35,347 bases of DNA from Candidatus Sungiibacteriota bacterium (GTDB taxonomy: Bacteria > Patescibacteriota > Minisyncoccia > Sungbacterales > JACQCQ01), in assembly GCA_016201505.1 (NCBI GenBank), contig JACQCQ010000003.1:1-35347 (forward strand), read 5' to 3'. Positions 7,578-15,599 of the stretch are shown here, in pieces. The position numbers were made by a program, and so were the translations under genes. Position 1 is the stretch's first letter; the number at the start of each line of letters is the position of its first letter. A model generated the notes under the pieces. That model was not told where the DNA came from and did no database searches. It saw only the letters and a program-made list of their open reading frames with translations.

Positions 7578-7611
7578 GAAAAAGCCTCGTGCAAATTGCC
7601 GAGGCTTTTTC
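7578..7611. terminator. Bidirectional intrinsic terminator
   Basis: GAAAAAGCCTCG (7578-7589) and CGAGGCTTTTTC (7600-7611) form a perfect 12-bp stem with A-rich and T-rich flanks, so it works in both directions. It lies between convergent genes: tatA on the plus strand and the secreted protein at 7631-8491 on the minus strand. Confidence 0.9.
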
Positions 7612-7630
7612 TAACTAATCTTCTTATTTT

Positions 7631-8491
7631 TTACTGGCCGCCGGTCGGCTTTTTGGGCGCCGAGGTGGTAAAGCGCAGCGTTTGCGCGGTATAGACGCCG
7701 CCCGACCAGCCAATGGTGCCGTTAAAGTAAGCGCCGGATGGAACTTGGGAAAGTGTGATGGTTTTTCCGCTGAAACTGATCAATTTTGCGGATGCAGGCA
7801 CGGTGACCGTCACCGAGCTGTTGGGACAAAAGTGCCCGGCAATCGCCACTGTTTGTGAATTTGAGGCGCCAGTTGCCGATCCATAGAACCAATTAACGAG
7901 CAGCGATACACTGTTGGAGCTTGTGTTGATCGCGGTCACTTTGCCGGCGACGTTCGCCACTCCCGAGCCTTGCGGCGCATTGGTGAGCGTTTTGCCCTTC
8001 GGCACATTCCAGCCGGCGGGAACTTTCGGCGGCGTGGGCACCGAGGTGGTAAAGCGAATAGCTTTTGTTTCGGTCAGCGTGCCGTTTGAGGCATAGTTTG
8101 CCGTTCCTACAAAGTAGGCGCCAGTAGGAACCTGCGAGAGCGTAATCGTTTTGCCGCTGAAACTGATTAATTTAACTGTTGCCGGAATGGTGACGGTAAC
8201 CGATTTACCGCTGCAAAAATGGGCAGCGACTGGCAGGACGGCAGTTTGTCCATTTGAAGTTGTGACTGCCGCCACGCCGAAGAGCCAATTGACGGTTGCG
8301 GTTAGTGTGTTTGTGCCTGCATTAACCGCAGTGACCACACCGGCGAAATTGACTGTAGCCGCGGCTGCCGGAGGCGTCGTCGCCGCAAGAGCCGAAAACG
8401 GTATGATCAGAACGCCGGTCATTAAGCCAGCGAGTGCGGTATTTCTTAACCCCATCCGCAGTTTTCCTGTTAGATTTGATGATTTTGACAT
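7631..8491 (-). CDS. Secreted two-repeat beta protein
   Basis: 286 residues. A Sec signal peptide (basic start, hydrophobic GLMTGVLIIPFSALA, probable cleavage after ALA near residue 36) precedes two copies of a domain of about 105 residues. These cover about residues 45-152 and 175-280 and are joined by a Pro-rich linker. Each copy contains an AGVVTAVN/AGKVTAIN start, a Val-Asn-Trp strand, one Cys in HFC, and an almost identical block LISFSGKTITLSQVP-x-GAY. The pattern resembles small OB-like beta domains of the DUF5666 type, but the match is not firm. The single Cys per repeat could form an inter-domain disulfide. It is transcribed convergently with tatA and shares its terminator. Function unknown. 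Confidence 0.75.
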   Translation of the reverse strand: MSKSSNLTGKLRMGLRNTALAGLMTGVLIIPFSALAATTPPAAAATVNFAGVVTAVNAGTNTLTATVNWLFGVAAVTTSNGQTAVLPVAAHFCSGKSVTVTIPATVKLISFSGKTITLSQVPTGAYFVGTANYASNGTLTETKAIRFTTSVPTPPKVPAGWNVPKGKTLTNAPQGSGVANVAGKVTAINTSSNSVSLLVNWFYGSATGASNSQTVAIAGHFCPNSSVTVTVPASAKLISFSGKTITLSQVPSGAYFNGTIGWSGGVYTAQTLRFTTSAPKKPTGGQ

Positions 8492-8837
8492 ACATTTTTT
8501 AAGCCGATTATTTTATAATTTTTTATTCGCTTAAGAGAATAGGCTGGTGAATAAGATGTCTTTACCAGTCTATTCATAGCAGAAACGATTATACCAGAAT
8601 GGATCTGCGCTGTCGAGTTCGTCGTAATGGTTCGATGGGTACTTACCAATATCTCCCTATAGTACAATATAGGTAGGTATGAAGTCCAAAATATTAGAGT
8701 GAGCCCTAAAGCCCCCTGACTGTTTCCACCATATACGATACAGCCGTGTTTTTATGGAACATGGCCTATGGGACGCGGTTATTGGTGGAAATTTTGGCTT
8801 AAAATATGTCGCTAAATCGCGTATACTAAGCTAGCCC
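8492..8837. promoter_or_regulatory. Divergent intergenic region (346 bp)
   Basis: This holds promoters for the minus-strand secreted protein and the plus-strand fusion gene. Next to the minus-strand gene, a TATAAA/TAAAAT-like stretch lies in an A/T-rich leader. An imperfect stem GAATAGGCTGGT (8537-8548) / ACCAGTCTATTC (8564-8575) and a smaller CCTATA-6-TATAGG hairpin near 8656-8673 are the only structures seen. No gene was found in it. Confidence 0.5.
8822..8827 (+). promoter_or_regulatory. Candidate -10 box for the fusion gene
   Basis: TATACT at 8822-8827 ends ten bases before the ATG at 8838, leaving almost no leader. A TTAAAA at 8799-8804 is at 17-bp spacing but is a poor -35 match. Confidence 0.4.
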
Positions 8838-10241
8838 ATGGTTCATTCAGAGGCAAAAACTGGCTTTTGGTATGCGCGTGTTATTTGGGTCGTGCATCGA
8901 CTGATCTGGATTTGGTATCAGCCGCTTTTTAATATTTTTACGCAGCAGGTGATTTTGAACCGTAAAAAAATACTAGAGACAAAGACCCCGCTTATTTTTG
9001 TCTCCAATCATGAAAGTCACTTTGATCCCTTTCTTATCTCGGGCGCGACCCCTTGCTTCGGTCATGTCATGCCAATTCGGTTTTTTTCGCGCGACATTTT
9101 CTTTGAGCAGTTTAAGTATAAGCTGTTCTTGTGGTTGGTCGGCGCATTTCCGGGACATATCGGATTGGGACTAAAAGAAGCGACCGAGTTGCCAGCGAGA
9201 TATCTAAATGAAGGCTACAGTATCGGCGTTTTTCCAGAATGGTGTTTTCCGGATGAGCCGGAAGCTTCGCGCATGCAGAATGCAGCCCCCGCCATTTCGC
9301 AAGAAAGCGGCGCCCCGATTGTTCCGGTATTTCTTTTTGGTATCCAGGGACTTTCGTGGAGTAAAGTTTTTCTGATGAAAAAAAAGATTATCATCTCCTT
9401 TGGCGACCCAATCTATCCTGATGCAAAAGAAACGCTTGAAAATTATACGGAGCGTGTTAGTCATGGACTCCTGGCTGCGCGATTTGCCACTGTTCAATAT
9501 ATACGCGGAAAAGAACATAATTTCTGGGCGAGTTATGCGGATTTCTATAAGCACCTGGAACTGGCTGCGCCATATCAAAAAATGACAGCGCTGATCCTGG
9601 GGCTCATCGCTCAAAAAAATGTGTGCGGACGCTGGCTCGATCTCGGTACGGGCTCGGGGGCTATGACCGAACTTGTTTTGCAGGCTGCTGGAAAAAACGC
9701 CATCCAAGTCCTCGCGACAGATTTCAGCGATAAGATGCTGGACACCGCAAAAGAAAGATTTAAATCAAATCCAAATGTCACAATCGAAAAAGTAGACCTA
9801 ACGGAGCATCTGCCATATGACAACGGATCATTTGACGGTGTCGTTGCTAACCTGGTTTTGCCGTATATAACTCATCATGCGGGCGTTTTAGGAAAAGAGG
9901 CGCTGGCAAACGCTATTCTCCAAGTACACCGTGTGCTTAAGCCAGGAGGATTTTTTCTTTTTTCAACACCAAAGCCGCATGTTAACTTTATCTATGTCGC
10001 GCTTGCCTCCTGGAAATCCTTTTTTAGACGCGACCATCCGGAGTATAGGCGTCTGGCGCTGCATATTCTGCGGCATGCCCTCCGAATCCAGAAGTGGGGT
10101 CGGCGCGAAATCTACAACTTCCTATCGCTTAGTGACCTCGAGGATCTCTTCTATGAGGTTGGATTTGTTAATCTCCAATTTAAGCTGACGCTATCCGACC
10201 AAGTCTATGTCGTGACCGGTGAGAAAGTAACTTCTTCATAA
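8838..10241 (+). CDS. PlsC-like acyltransferase fused to SAM-dependent methyltransferase
   Basis: 467 residues with two domains. Residues about 1-215 are a lysophospholipid-type acyltransferase: a hydrophobic N-terminus, the catalytic H-x4-D motif as NHESHFD (His58, Asp63), an FPEW block (132-135) where the family usually has FPEG, and IVPV (161-164). Residues about 235-467 are a class I methyltransferase: SAM-binding LDLGTGSG (267-274), an acidic residue at the end of strand 2 (ATDFS, Asp295), motif IV around FDGVVANLVL, and HRVLKPGG (364-371). The acyltransferase would acylate a membrane lipid or polyprenyl carrier. The methyltransferase substrate cannot be told. The last base of the stop is the first base of the next ATG (TAATG), so the fusion and the histidine kinase are probably co-translated. 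Confidence 0.85.
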   Translation: MVHSEAKTGFWYARVIWVVHRLIWIWYQPLFNIFTQQVILNRKKILETKTPLIFVSNHESHFDPFLISGATPCFGHVMPIRFFSRDIFFEQFKYKLFLWLVGAFPGHIGLGLKEATELPARYLNEGYSIGVFPEWCFPDEPEASRMQNAAPAISQESGAPIVPVFLFGIQGLSWSKVFLMKKKIIISFGDPIYPDAKETLENYTERVSHGLLAARFATVQYIRGKEHNFWASYADFYKHLELAAPYQKMTALILGLIAQKNVCGRWLDLGTGSGAMTELVLQAAGKNAIQVLATDFSDKMLDTAKERFKSNPNVTIEKVDLTEHLPYDNGSFDGVVANLVLPYITHHAGVLGKEALANAILQVHRVLKPGGFFLFSTPKPHVNFIYVALASWKSFFRRDHPEYRRLALHILRHALRIQKWGRREIYNFLSLSDLEDLFYEVGFVNLQFKLTLSDQVYVVTGEKVTSS

Positions 10242-11851
10242 TGGCTGGACTCGTTGGACCTTTTGCTTTATCGGGACTCATCAATGGCATCTTTGCGTTG
10301 GCCTTTGGCCTTTTAGTCATCTTTAAAAATAGAAAGAGTCGAATAAACCGACTCTTCTTTTTCATGACTGTCATGGTGGCCTTTTGGTCATTTTGCTACT
10401 GGCGCTGGCTGCTTTCCACCAGCCACGCGGATGCTCTTTTTTGGATTCGACTGCTGTCCGTCTGGTCGCTGTTAATCCCGATTTATTATTTTCATTGGAC
10501 GGTAACTCTGCTCGATCTCAACAAGGCTCATCGGTTCCTGCTTCGGTCCGTGTACGTTGCCGCTCTCTTTCTTCTTTTCTTCTCATTTTCAAAGTTATTT
10601 GTGACTGACGTCTCACCCAAATTATTTTTCCCCTTTTGGCCGACTCCTGGAATTTTATACACCTTTTACCTGCTAACAATCTACCTTGGATTGGTGGCAT
10701 ACGGTTTATTTCTTTTGCTTAAAAACTACCGCGGGGCACCAATGGCAAAACAAGGACAGATATTTTACGTTGTGCTTGGTTCGCTCCTTGGCTTTGGGGG
10801 AGGCGCCACAAACTTCTTTCTTTGGTACAACGTCCCGATCCCGCCTTACGGAAACTTTCTGGTGACGCTTTTCCCGTTCTTTTTGGGGTATGCGATTTTG
10901 AAGCACAAACTTTTTGATCTGCGAGCTGTGGCAACCGAGCTTCTGATTTTCAGCATCTGGATGTTTCTTTTGGTCAGGGCTCTTCTGGCGAGCACACTGC
11001 TCGATCGGCTGCTTGATCTCGGACTTCTCTCACTACTTATTCCTTTTGGAATTCTTTTGCTTCGGAGCGTTTTACGTGAAGTTGAGGCGCGCGAAAAAAT
11101 TGAAGCCATGGCCGTTGAATTGGCCGTTGCCAATGAAGAGCTAAAAAAACTAGACGCGGCCAAATCGGAATTTATTTCAATTGCGGGGCATCAGCTGCGG
11201 ACGCCGTTGACCATCATTAAGGGCTATACCTCGATGGTGCTTGAGGGGTCGTTCGGAAAAATCGAGGCTGCGGCGCGGGAAGCGCTGCATAAAGTTTTTA
11301 TCTCAACCACGACGTTGGCAAATTTGGTCAGCGACCTGCTTGATCTTTCGCGCATTGAGTCGGGCAAGATCCGTTATGAGTTTAAGGACATTCGCGTCAG
11401 CGATATTGTAAACGGCGTAATCCAGGAATTGGAAGAAACGGCAAGAATCAAAGACATCCGCGTGATTTTAAACGATCAGGTGCCGCCGGCCGTTAGGGCC
11501 TTGGCTGATTTTGATAAATTGCATGAAGTCGTTATCAACCTGATTGATAACGCAATTAAATATTCGACCGAAGGACCAGTTGAAGTCGGGTTAAAATACG
11601 ACGCTGCAGGCAAGAAAATCATACTTTCGGTAAAAGACCGCGGCATGGGCATCAAGCCCGAAGACATCAGCAAATTGTTTACGAAATTTATGAGAAGCGA
11701 GGATGCCAAAAAAATTCGGCCTGAGGGCATGGGGCTGGGGCTTTATCTTGCTAAAAAGATCGTGGAAGATCACAAAGGGCGGGTCTCGGTCAAGTCTCCG
11801 GGTCTGGGGCAGGGGAGCACCTTTTTTGTTGAGATTCCTACACATGCCTAG
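10241..11851 (+). CDS. Membrane sensor histidine kinase
   Basis: 536 residues. Residues about 1-275 hold some seven to eight hydrophobic spans and resemble the N-terminal 7TM sensor module of kinases that sense within the membrane. A short coiled coil (EVEAREKIEAMAVELAVANEELKKL) leads to the HisKA dimerisation domain with phosphoacceptor His317 in SIAGHQLRTPL. The ATPase domain has the N box (NLIDNAIKY), G1 (DRGMGI), an F box (LFTKFMR) and G2 (GMGLGLYLAKKI). All catalytic motifs are intact. No response regulator lies in the window, so its partner is elsewhere. Tight coupling to the upstream lipid-type fusion enzyme suggests membrane-lipid state as a possible signal; this is inference. Confidence 0.92.
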   Translation: MAGLVGPFALSGLINGIFALAFGLLVIFKNRKSRINRLFFFMTVMVAFWSFCYWRWLLSTSHADALFWIRLLSVWSLLIPIYYFHWTVTLLDLNKAHRFLLRSVYVAALFLLFFSFSKLFVTDVSPKLFFPFWPTPGILYTFYLLTIYLGLVAYGLFLLLKNYRGAPMAKQGQIFYVVLGSLLGFGGGATNFFLWYNVPIPPYGNFLVTLFPFFLGYAILKHKLFDLRAVATELLIFSIWMFLLVRALLASTLLDRLLDLGLLSLLIPFGILLLRSVLREVEAREKIEAMAVELAVANEELKKLDAAKSEFISIAGHQLRTPLTIIKGYTSMVLEGSFGKIEAAAREALHKVFISTTTLANLVSDLLDLSRIESGKIRYEFKDIRVSDIVNGVIQELEETARIKDIRVILNDQVPPAVRALADFDKLHEVVINLIDNAIKYSTEGPVEVGLKYDAAGKKIILSVKDRGMGIKPEDISKLFTKFMRSEDAKKIRPEGMGLGLYLAKKIVEDHKGRVSVKSPGLGQGSTFFVEIPTHA

Positions 11852-11860
11852 TTTGCGGGG

Positions 11861-11866
11861 TACAAT
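11861..11866 (+). promoter_or_regulatory. Candidate -10 box for aspS
   Basis: TACAAT at 11861-11866 lies in the 58-base gap before aspS and would give a leader of about 35-40 bases. The -35 partner would fall inside the kinase gene and was not clear. Confidence 0.3.
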
Positions 11867-11909
11867 TTTTAGTCATTTAGCTGTAAACTGGGGCTAGGAT
11901 TAAGCCAGT

Positions 11910-13295
11910 ATGAGCCGGATTTTGATTGAAGAAACGCCTCGTAAGACGGGTGAGTCGGTTTTGGTTAAGGGCTGGGTCAATAGCCGCCGAGACCATGGGA
12001 AAATTATCTTTATAGACCTGCGAGACCGGACGGGCTTGCTTCAGGTCGTTTTTACGCCCGCGGATAAAGAAACCTACGAAACCGCTACCAGGCTCCGCGA
12101 TGAATGGGTGGTTGAGATTAGCGGGAAAGTCGCCGAGCGGCCCGCGGGCATGCAAAATCAAGATCTGCCGACGGGGATGATTGAGTTGCAGGCAACGTCA
12201 CTTCATATTTTAGCCGAAGCCAAGACGCCGCCGATTCCCTTAGAAACTGACGGCCGCGATATCGATGAAGAATTGCGTCTTAAATACCGCTATTTAGATT
12301 TGCGCCGCGCGCGGCTCCAGAAAAATCTGAAACTGCGGCACAAAATTATTCTTTTCTTGCGGAATTATCTATCAGAAAAAGGATTCACCGAAGTCGAGAC
12401 GCCGATTTTAACCAAAGGCACGCCCGAGGGCGCGCGCGAATTTTTGGTGCCTTCGCGAATTTATCCCGGGAACTTTTATGTTCTGCCCCAGTCGCCCCAG
12501 CAATTCAAGCAGCTTTTGATGGTCGCCGGACTTGAACGGTATTTTCAAATTGCCCGCTGTTTTCGCGATGAGGACCAGCGAGGCGATCGCCAGCCTGAAT
12601 TTACCCAGCTTGATCTGGAGATGAGTTTTGTAACCCAAGATGACGTGCTTGCGCTGGGTGAAGAACTGATGACTCAAATGGTGCGCGCCGTGAGCCCGCA
12701 TAAAACTATTTTAGATACCCCCTGGCCGAGGCTTTCCTATAAGGAATCCATCCAAAAATACGGCACCGATAAGCCGGACTTGCGAAAGAATAAAGCCGAT
12801 CCCGATGAACTGGCGTTCGCCTGGATTGTCGATTTCCCCATGTTTGAAAAAACGGAGTCCGGCGGACTTCGGGCCGTGCACCATCCGTTTACGCGGCCGC
12901 ATCCCGAGGATAGAGAAAAATTAGCCGCTGATCCCTTGTCCGTTAGGGCCTTGGCGTATGACATCGTATTAAACGGATTTGAAATTGCGTCCGGCAGCAT
13001 TCGCATCCATGAGCCGGATCTGCAAAATCAAATTTTCGGCATACTCGGTTTATCTCAAGCTGAAATCGGAAAAAGATTTGGCCACATGCTGGAGGCTTTT
13101 GAGTACGGCGCGCCGCCGCATGGCGGCATGGCACCGGGGATCGATCGGCTCGTCATGATTCTCGCCGATGAGCCGAATATTTCGGAAGTCATTGCGTTCC
13201 CCAAAACCGGCAGCGCCAAAGATTTGATGATGGGAGCGCCCTCAGAGGTGGGGGAGAGGCAATTAAAAGAAGCCCATATAAAGCCAGATGTATGA
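11910..13295 (+). CDS. aspS: Aspartyl-tRNA synthetase lacking the GAD insertion domain
   Basis: 461 residues against about 580-600 for the usual bacterial enzyme. It charges tRNA-Asp. The N-terminal OB-fold anticodon-binding domain ([24 protein letters not shown]) and class II motifs are present: motif 2 as [20 protein letters not shown] (216-235) and motif 3 as [11 protein letters not shown]. The bacterial-type ending [18 protein letters not shown] is also there. After YGTDKPDLR (284-292) the sequence passes within about eight residues to [13 protein letters not shown], so the roughly 130-residue GAD domain that sits here in bacterial AspRS is absent. Family and catalytic assignment are firm. 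Whether it also charges tRNA-Asn cannot be told; no gatCAB gene is in the window. Confidence 0.95.
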   Translation: MSRILIEETPRKTGESVLVKGWVNSRRDHGKIIFIDLRDRTGLLQVVFTPADKETYETATRLRDEWVVEISGKVAERPAGMQNQDLPTGMIELQATSLHILAEAKTPPIPLETDGRDIDEELRLKYRYLDLRRARLQKNLKLRHKIILFLRNYLSEKGFTEVETPILTKGTPEGAREFLVPSRIYPGNFYVLPQSPQQFKQLLMVAGLERYFQIARCFRDEDQRGDRQPEFTQLDLEMSFVTQDDVLALGEELMTQMVRAVSPHKTILDTPWPRLSYKESIQKYGTDKPDLRKNKADPDELAFAWIVDFPMFEKTESGGLRAVHHPFTRPHPEDREKLAADPLSVRALAYDIVLNGFEIASGSIRIHEPDLQNQIFGILGLSQAEIGKRFGHMLEAFEYGAPPHGGMAPGIDRLVMILADEPNISEVIAFPKTGSAKDLMMGAPSEVGERQLKEAHIKPDV

Positions 13296-13300
13296 TTTAG

Positions 13301-13336
13301 CTATAAGTACGATAGACTAGTCTATCGTACTTATAG
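13301..13336. repeat. 36-bp perfect palindrome, copy 1
   Basis: CTATAAGTACGATAGACT joined to its exact reverse complement, centred on ACTAGT (13316-13321). It begins five bases after the aspS stop codon and lies 41 bases before the scpA start. It has no T-run. Near-identical copies lie at 26066, 26570 and 27564. Confidence 0.95.
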
Positions 13337-13377
13337 GCAGTATGGTCGGCTGGATGGGAGTGGCTGGGAGCACCAGT

Positions 13378-14097
13378 ATGAAATCAACACACTACGTAAA
13401 ACAGGCGGGTTTTGAGGGGCCTCTGGAGCTTTTACTTGACTTAATCGTCAAAGAACAATTACCGATTAATGAGATTTCGCTGGCGCGTGTAACCGAAGAA
13501 TATGTAGCCCGCGTAAAAGACATGGAATCAATCGATCAAGAAGCGCTCGCCGAGTTTCTCGTCATCGCCGCGCAATTGATGCTGATAAAATCGCGTTCGC
13601 TTCTGCCCCAGCTTGAATTGTCCAAAGAGGAGGCAGAGTCAATCGGAGATTTGGAACGGCGATTGAAAGCCTACGCCGAGTTAAAGGAACGCGCCAAGGA
13701 TTTAAAGACTTTGGAGAGAAACGAAAGGCATATTTTCTCGCGCGAGGCCTTTCTTGGCATTCCGGTCATCTTTTATCCGCCGGCTCGCTTAACGGCTGAT
13801 GTTCTCTCCGGGCTTTTTGAGGGCGTTATCCGCTCGATTCCCAAAATGCAGGAGCTGGCAGAAGAGAAAATAAAAAAAGTCATCTCGCTCGAGGAAAAAA
13901 TCCGCCAGATTCACCATCTGCTGACCTCAAAGCTGGAGAGGGCCTTTTCGGAGATTGTGGCCGGAAGTCGCGAAAAAATAGACGTTATCGTATCGTTTCT
14001 GGCAATTTTAGAGCTCGCCAAGCAGAAGGTGATCTCGCTGCATCAAGCGGAAGGCTTTGAGGATATTATTATTCGGCAGAATGTTGAGTCGGCATGA
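13378..14097 (+). CDS. scpA: Segregation and condensation protein A
   Basis: 239 residues from the ATG at 13378. ScpA is the kleisin that bridges the SMC ATPase dimer and binds ScpB, forming the condensin that organises and segregates the chromosome. The N-terminal signature is clear: FEGPLELLLDLIVKEQLPINEISLARVTEEY, then FLVIAAQLMLIKSRSLLP. The C-terminal winged helix (VIVSFLAILELAKQKVISLHQ) is also clear. An earlier in-frame ATG at 13342 would add 12 residues (MVGWMGVAGSTS) outside the family alignment. 13378 is preferred because GGGAG lies about seven bases upstream and the family sequence begins here. The stop overlaps the scpB start in ATGA. smc is not in the window. Confidence 0.93.
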   Translation: MKSTHYVKQAGFEGPLELLLDLIVKEQLPINEISLARVTEEYVARVKDMESIDQEALAEFLVIAAQLMLIKSRSLLPQLELSKEEAESIGDLERRLKAYAELKERAKDLKTLERNERHIFSREAFLGIPVIFYPPARLTADVLSGLFEGVIRSIPKMQELAEEKIKKVISLEEKIRQIHHLLTSKLERAFSEIVAGSREKIDVIVSFLAILELAKQKVISLHQAEGFEDIIIRQNVESA

Positions 14098-14666
14098 AAG
14101 AGTTAAAATCAAAAATAGAAAGCATTTTATTTTTGTCTGGTGAGGCCATGACCGCGCGTCAGCTTGAGAAAGTTTTGCAATCAAAATCAAAAGATGTCGT
14201 TCAGGCCTTGGAAGAGCTTGAATCTGAATACGCGGGTCGGGGGATTCGGCTGCTCAAAAATAATGACGAGTGGCAATTCGGCACCGCGCCGGAAAATTCA
14301 GACATCTTGGAGGATCTCGTAAAGGGCGAGTTTAGTGCGGAGCTTTCCAAAGCCGCCGCCGAGACCCTCGCGGTCATCGCCTATAAAGGGCCGCTGACGC
14401 GAGCCGAGATTGAATATATCCGAGGTGTCAATTCATCCTATTCTGTTCGTAATTTAATGCTGCGAGGTCTCGCCGAGCGCGTCGAAAACCCCAAAGATGC
14501 GAGATCGTATCTTTATCGAGTGAGTCTTGACATGCTGAAATACCTGGGGCTTGAAAACCGCGAAGCCTTGCCGAACTTCGAGGTATCCGCCAAAACCGAA
14601 ATTGTATTTCCAGCCAAGGCCGAGGCCAGCGAAGATGCCAGTGTGTTACATCTCCCACATGGCTAA
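14094..14666 (+). CDS. scpB: Segregation and condensation protein B
   Basis: 190 residues, starting in a 4-base ATGA overlap with scpA. ScpB dimers bind the ScpA linker and regulate SMC closure. The two winged-helix domains are seen as KSKIESILFLSGEAMTARQLEKVL (N-terminal) and AAAETLAVIAYKGPLTRAEIEYIRGVNSSYSVRNLMLRGL (C-terminal, the family's most conserved block). The C-terminal tail is short and charged. The stop lies inside the next gene, so the three genes are probably translated together. Confidence 0.95.
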   Translation: MKELKSKIESILFLSGEAMTARQLEKVLQSKSKDVVQALEELESEYAGRGIRLLKNNDEWQFGTAPENSDILEDLVKGEFSAELSKAAAETLAVIAYKGPLTRAEIEYIRGVNSSYSVRNLMLRGLAERVENPKDARSYLYRVSLDMLKYLGLENREALPNFEVSAKTEIVFPAKAEASEDASVLHLPHG

Positions 14667-15597
14667 GCCGCTTTTTATCGCCATTGTGTTTCTGGTTTCT
14701 TTCGTCGGCACTTCGCTGGTCTTCCATGGAAAAGAGGCTGCCCTATTTGGCGCGCCAGTCGATGGAAGTCCTGCCGCCATATTTCTGCCCACGAAAGCAA
14801 AAGAGCTCCGCATACTATTTAACGAATCTGATTTTCAAAATATCAAAGCCGAGTCGTTCATTATCGGCACAGTCTCCGGCCAAGTGCTGGCCTCGCGCGC
14901 GGCTGATGCGCCGCACCCGATGGCGAGTCTCACAAAAATTATGACCGGTCTTTTGCTCGAAGAGCGGGGGAGAGGCACAACCATTTGGGTAACACCCGAT
15001 GCCAAAGGCGTTGACCCCAAGCACTCAAGTTTGAAGACGGGTGCAACACTCGACGCCGACACTGCGCGGGTTTTACTGCTGGCCGAATCGGATAACGATA
15101 TCGCCGAATCGATCGCAGGATCGGTCGGCATTCTGTTTGACCCTTCGCTGGATAATCCGCGTGCGGCCTTTGTGGCCGCAATGAATCAAAAAGCCGCCGA
15201 GCTCGGAATGTTAAAAACACATTTCCTAAATCCAACTGGACTCGATGAGGCGGGACATGTTTCTTCAGCCCGTGATTTGTTTCGGCTCGTAGGCTACGCT
15301 ACAACTAACTATGCCGATTTTTGGGCGCATACCGCCGAGCCAAAGACAAGGCTCGCTATTTCCGGCGCGACGATTGAGATACAGAGCTCAAACCTACTCT
15401 CCGGCCAGCCGGGCCTTATCGGTGGGAAGACCGGCTTCACCGACAAGTCTGAAGGAGCCTTAGTGCTGCTTTACGAGACACAGTATTCGCCCGAGGATAT
15501 TGTCATTGTATTGCTGCGCTCACCAGACCGATTCGCCGATGGCGAAAAGTTGCTTGGCATTATCGAGTTGAAGTTAAAAAGTGAAATATCTCAATAA
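14659..15597 (+). CDS. D-alanyl-D-alanine carboxypeptidase (peptidase S11)
   Basis: 312 residues from ATG 14659, which overlaps the scpB stop by eight bases. A longer frame starting upstream would put unrelated sequence before the membrane anchor. Residues about 5-22 are an uncleaved anchor or signal (FIAIVFLVSFVGTSLVF). The three penicillin-binding motifs are complete: S90-L-T-K93, S144-D-N146 and K257-T-G259. S11 enzymes trim the terminal D-Ala of peptidoglycan stem peptides outside the membrane, limiting cross-linking. The lack of an obvious amphipathic C-terminal anchor suggests the N-terminal helix holds it. Neighbours scpB and mraY place it in a division and wall-growth operon. Confidence 0.92.
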   Translation: MAKPLFIAIVFLVSFVGTSLVFHGKEAALFGAPVDGSPAAIFLPTKAKELRILFNESDFQNIKAESFIIGTVSGQVLASRAADAPHPMASLTKIMTGLLLEERGRGTTIWVTPDAKGVDPKHSSLKTGATLDADTARVLLLAESDNDIAESIAGSVGILFDPSLDNPRAAFVAAMNQKAAELGMLKTHFLNPTGLDEAGHVSSARDLFRLVGYATTNYADFWAHTAEPKTRLAISGATIEIQSSNLLSGQPGLIGGKTGFTDKSEGALVLLYETQYSPEDIVIVLLRSPDRFADGEKLLGIIELKLKSEISQ

Positions 15598-15599
15598 CT

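Noticed and set aside
13301-13336. parS-type site, because it lies next to scpA
   Set aside because: It shows no match to the TGTTTCACGTGAAACA parS consensus, and other copies lie next to unrelated genes.
14551-14658. Longer N-terminus for the carboxypeptidase
   Set aside because: It would read scpB in another frame and put 36 basic, Pro-rich residues ahead of the membrane anchor. ATG 14659 fits.
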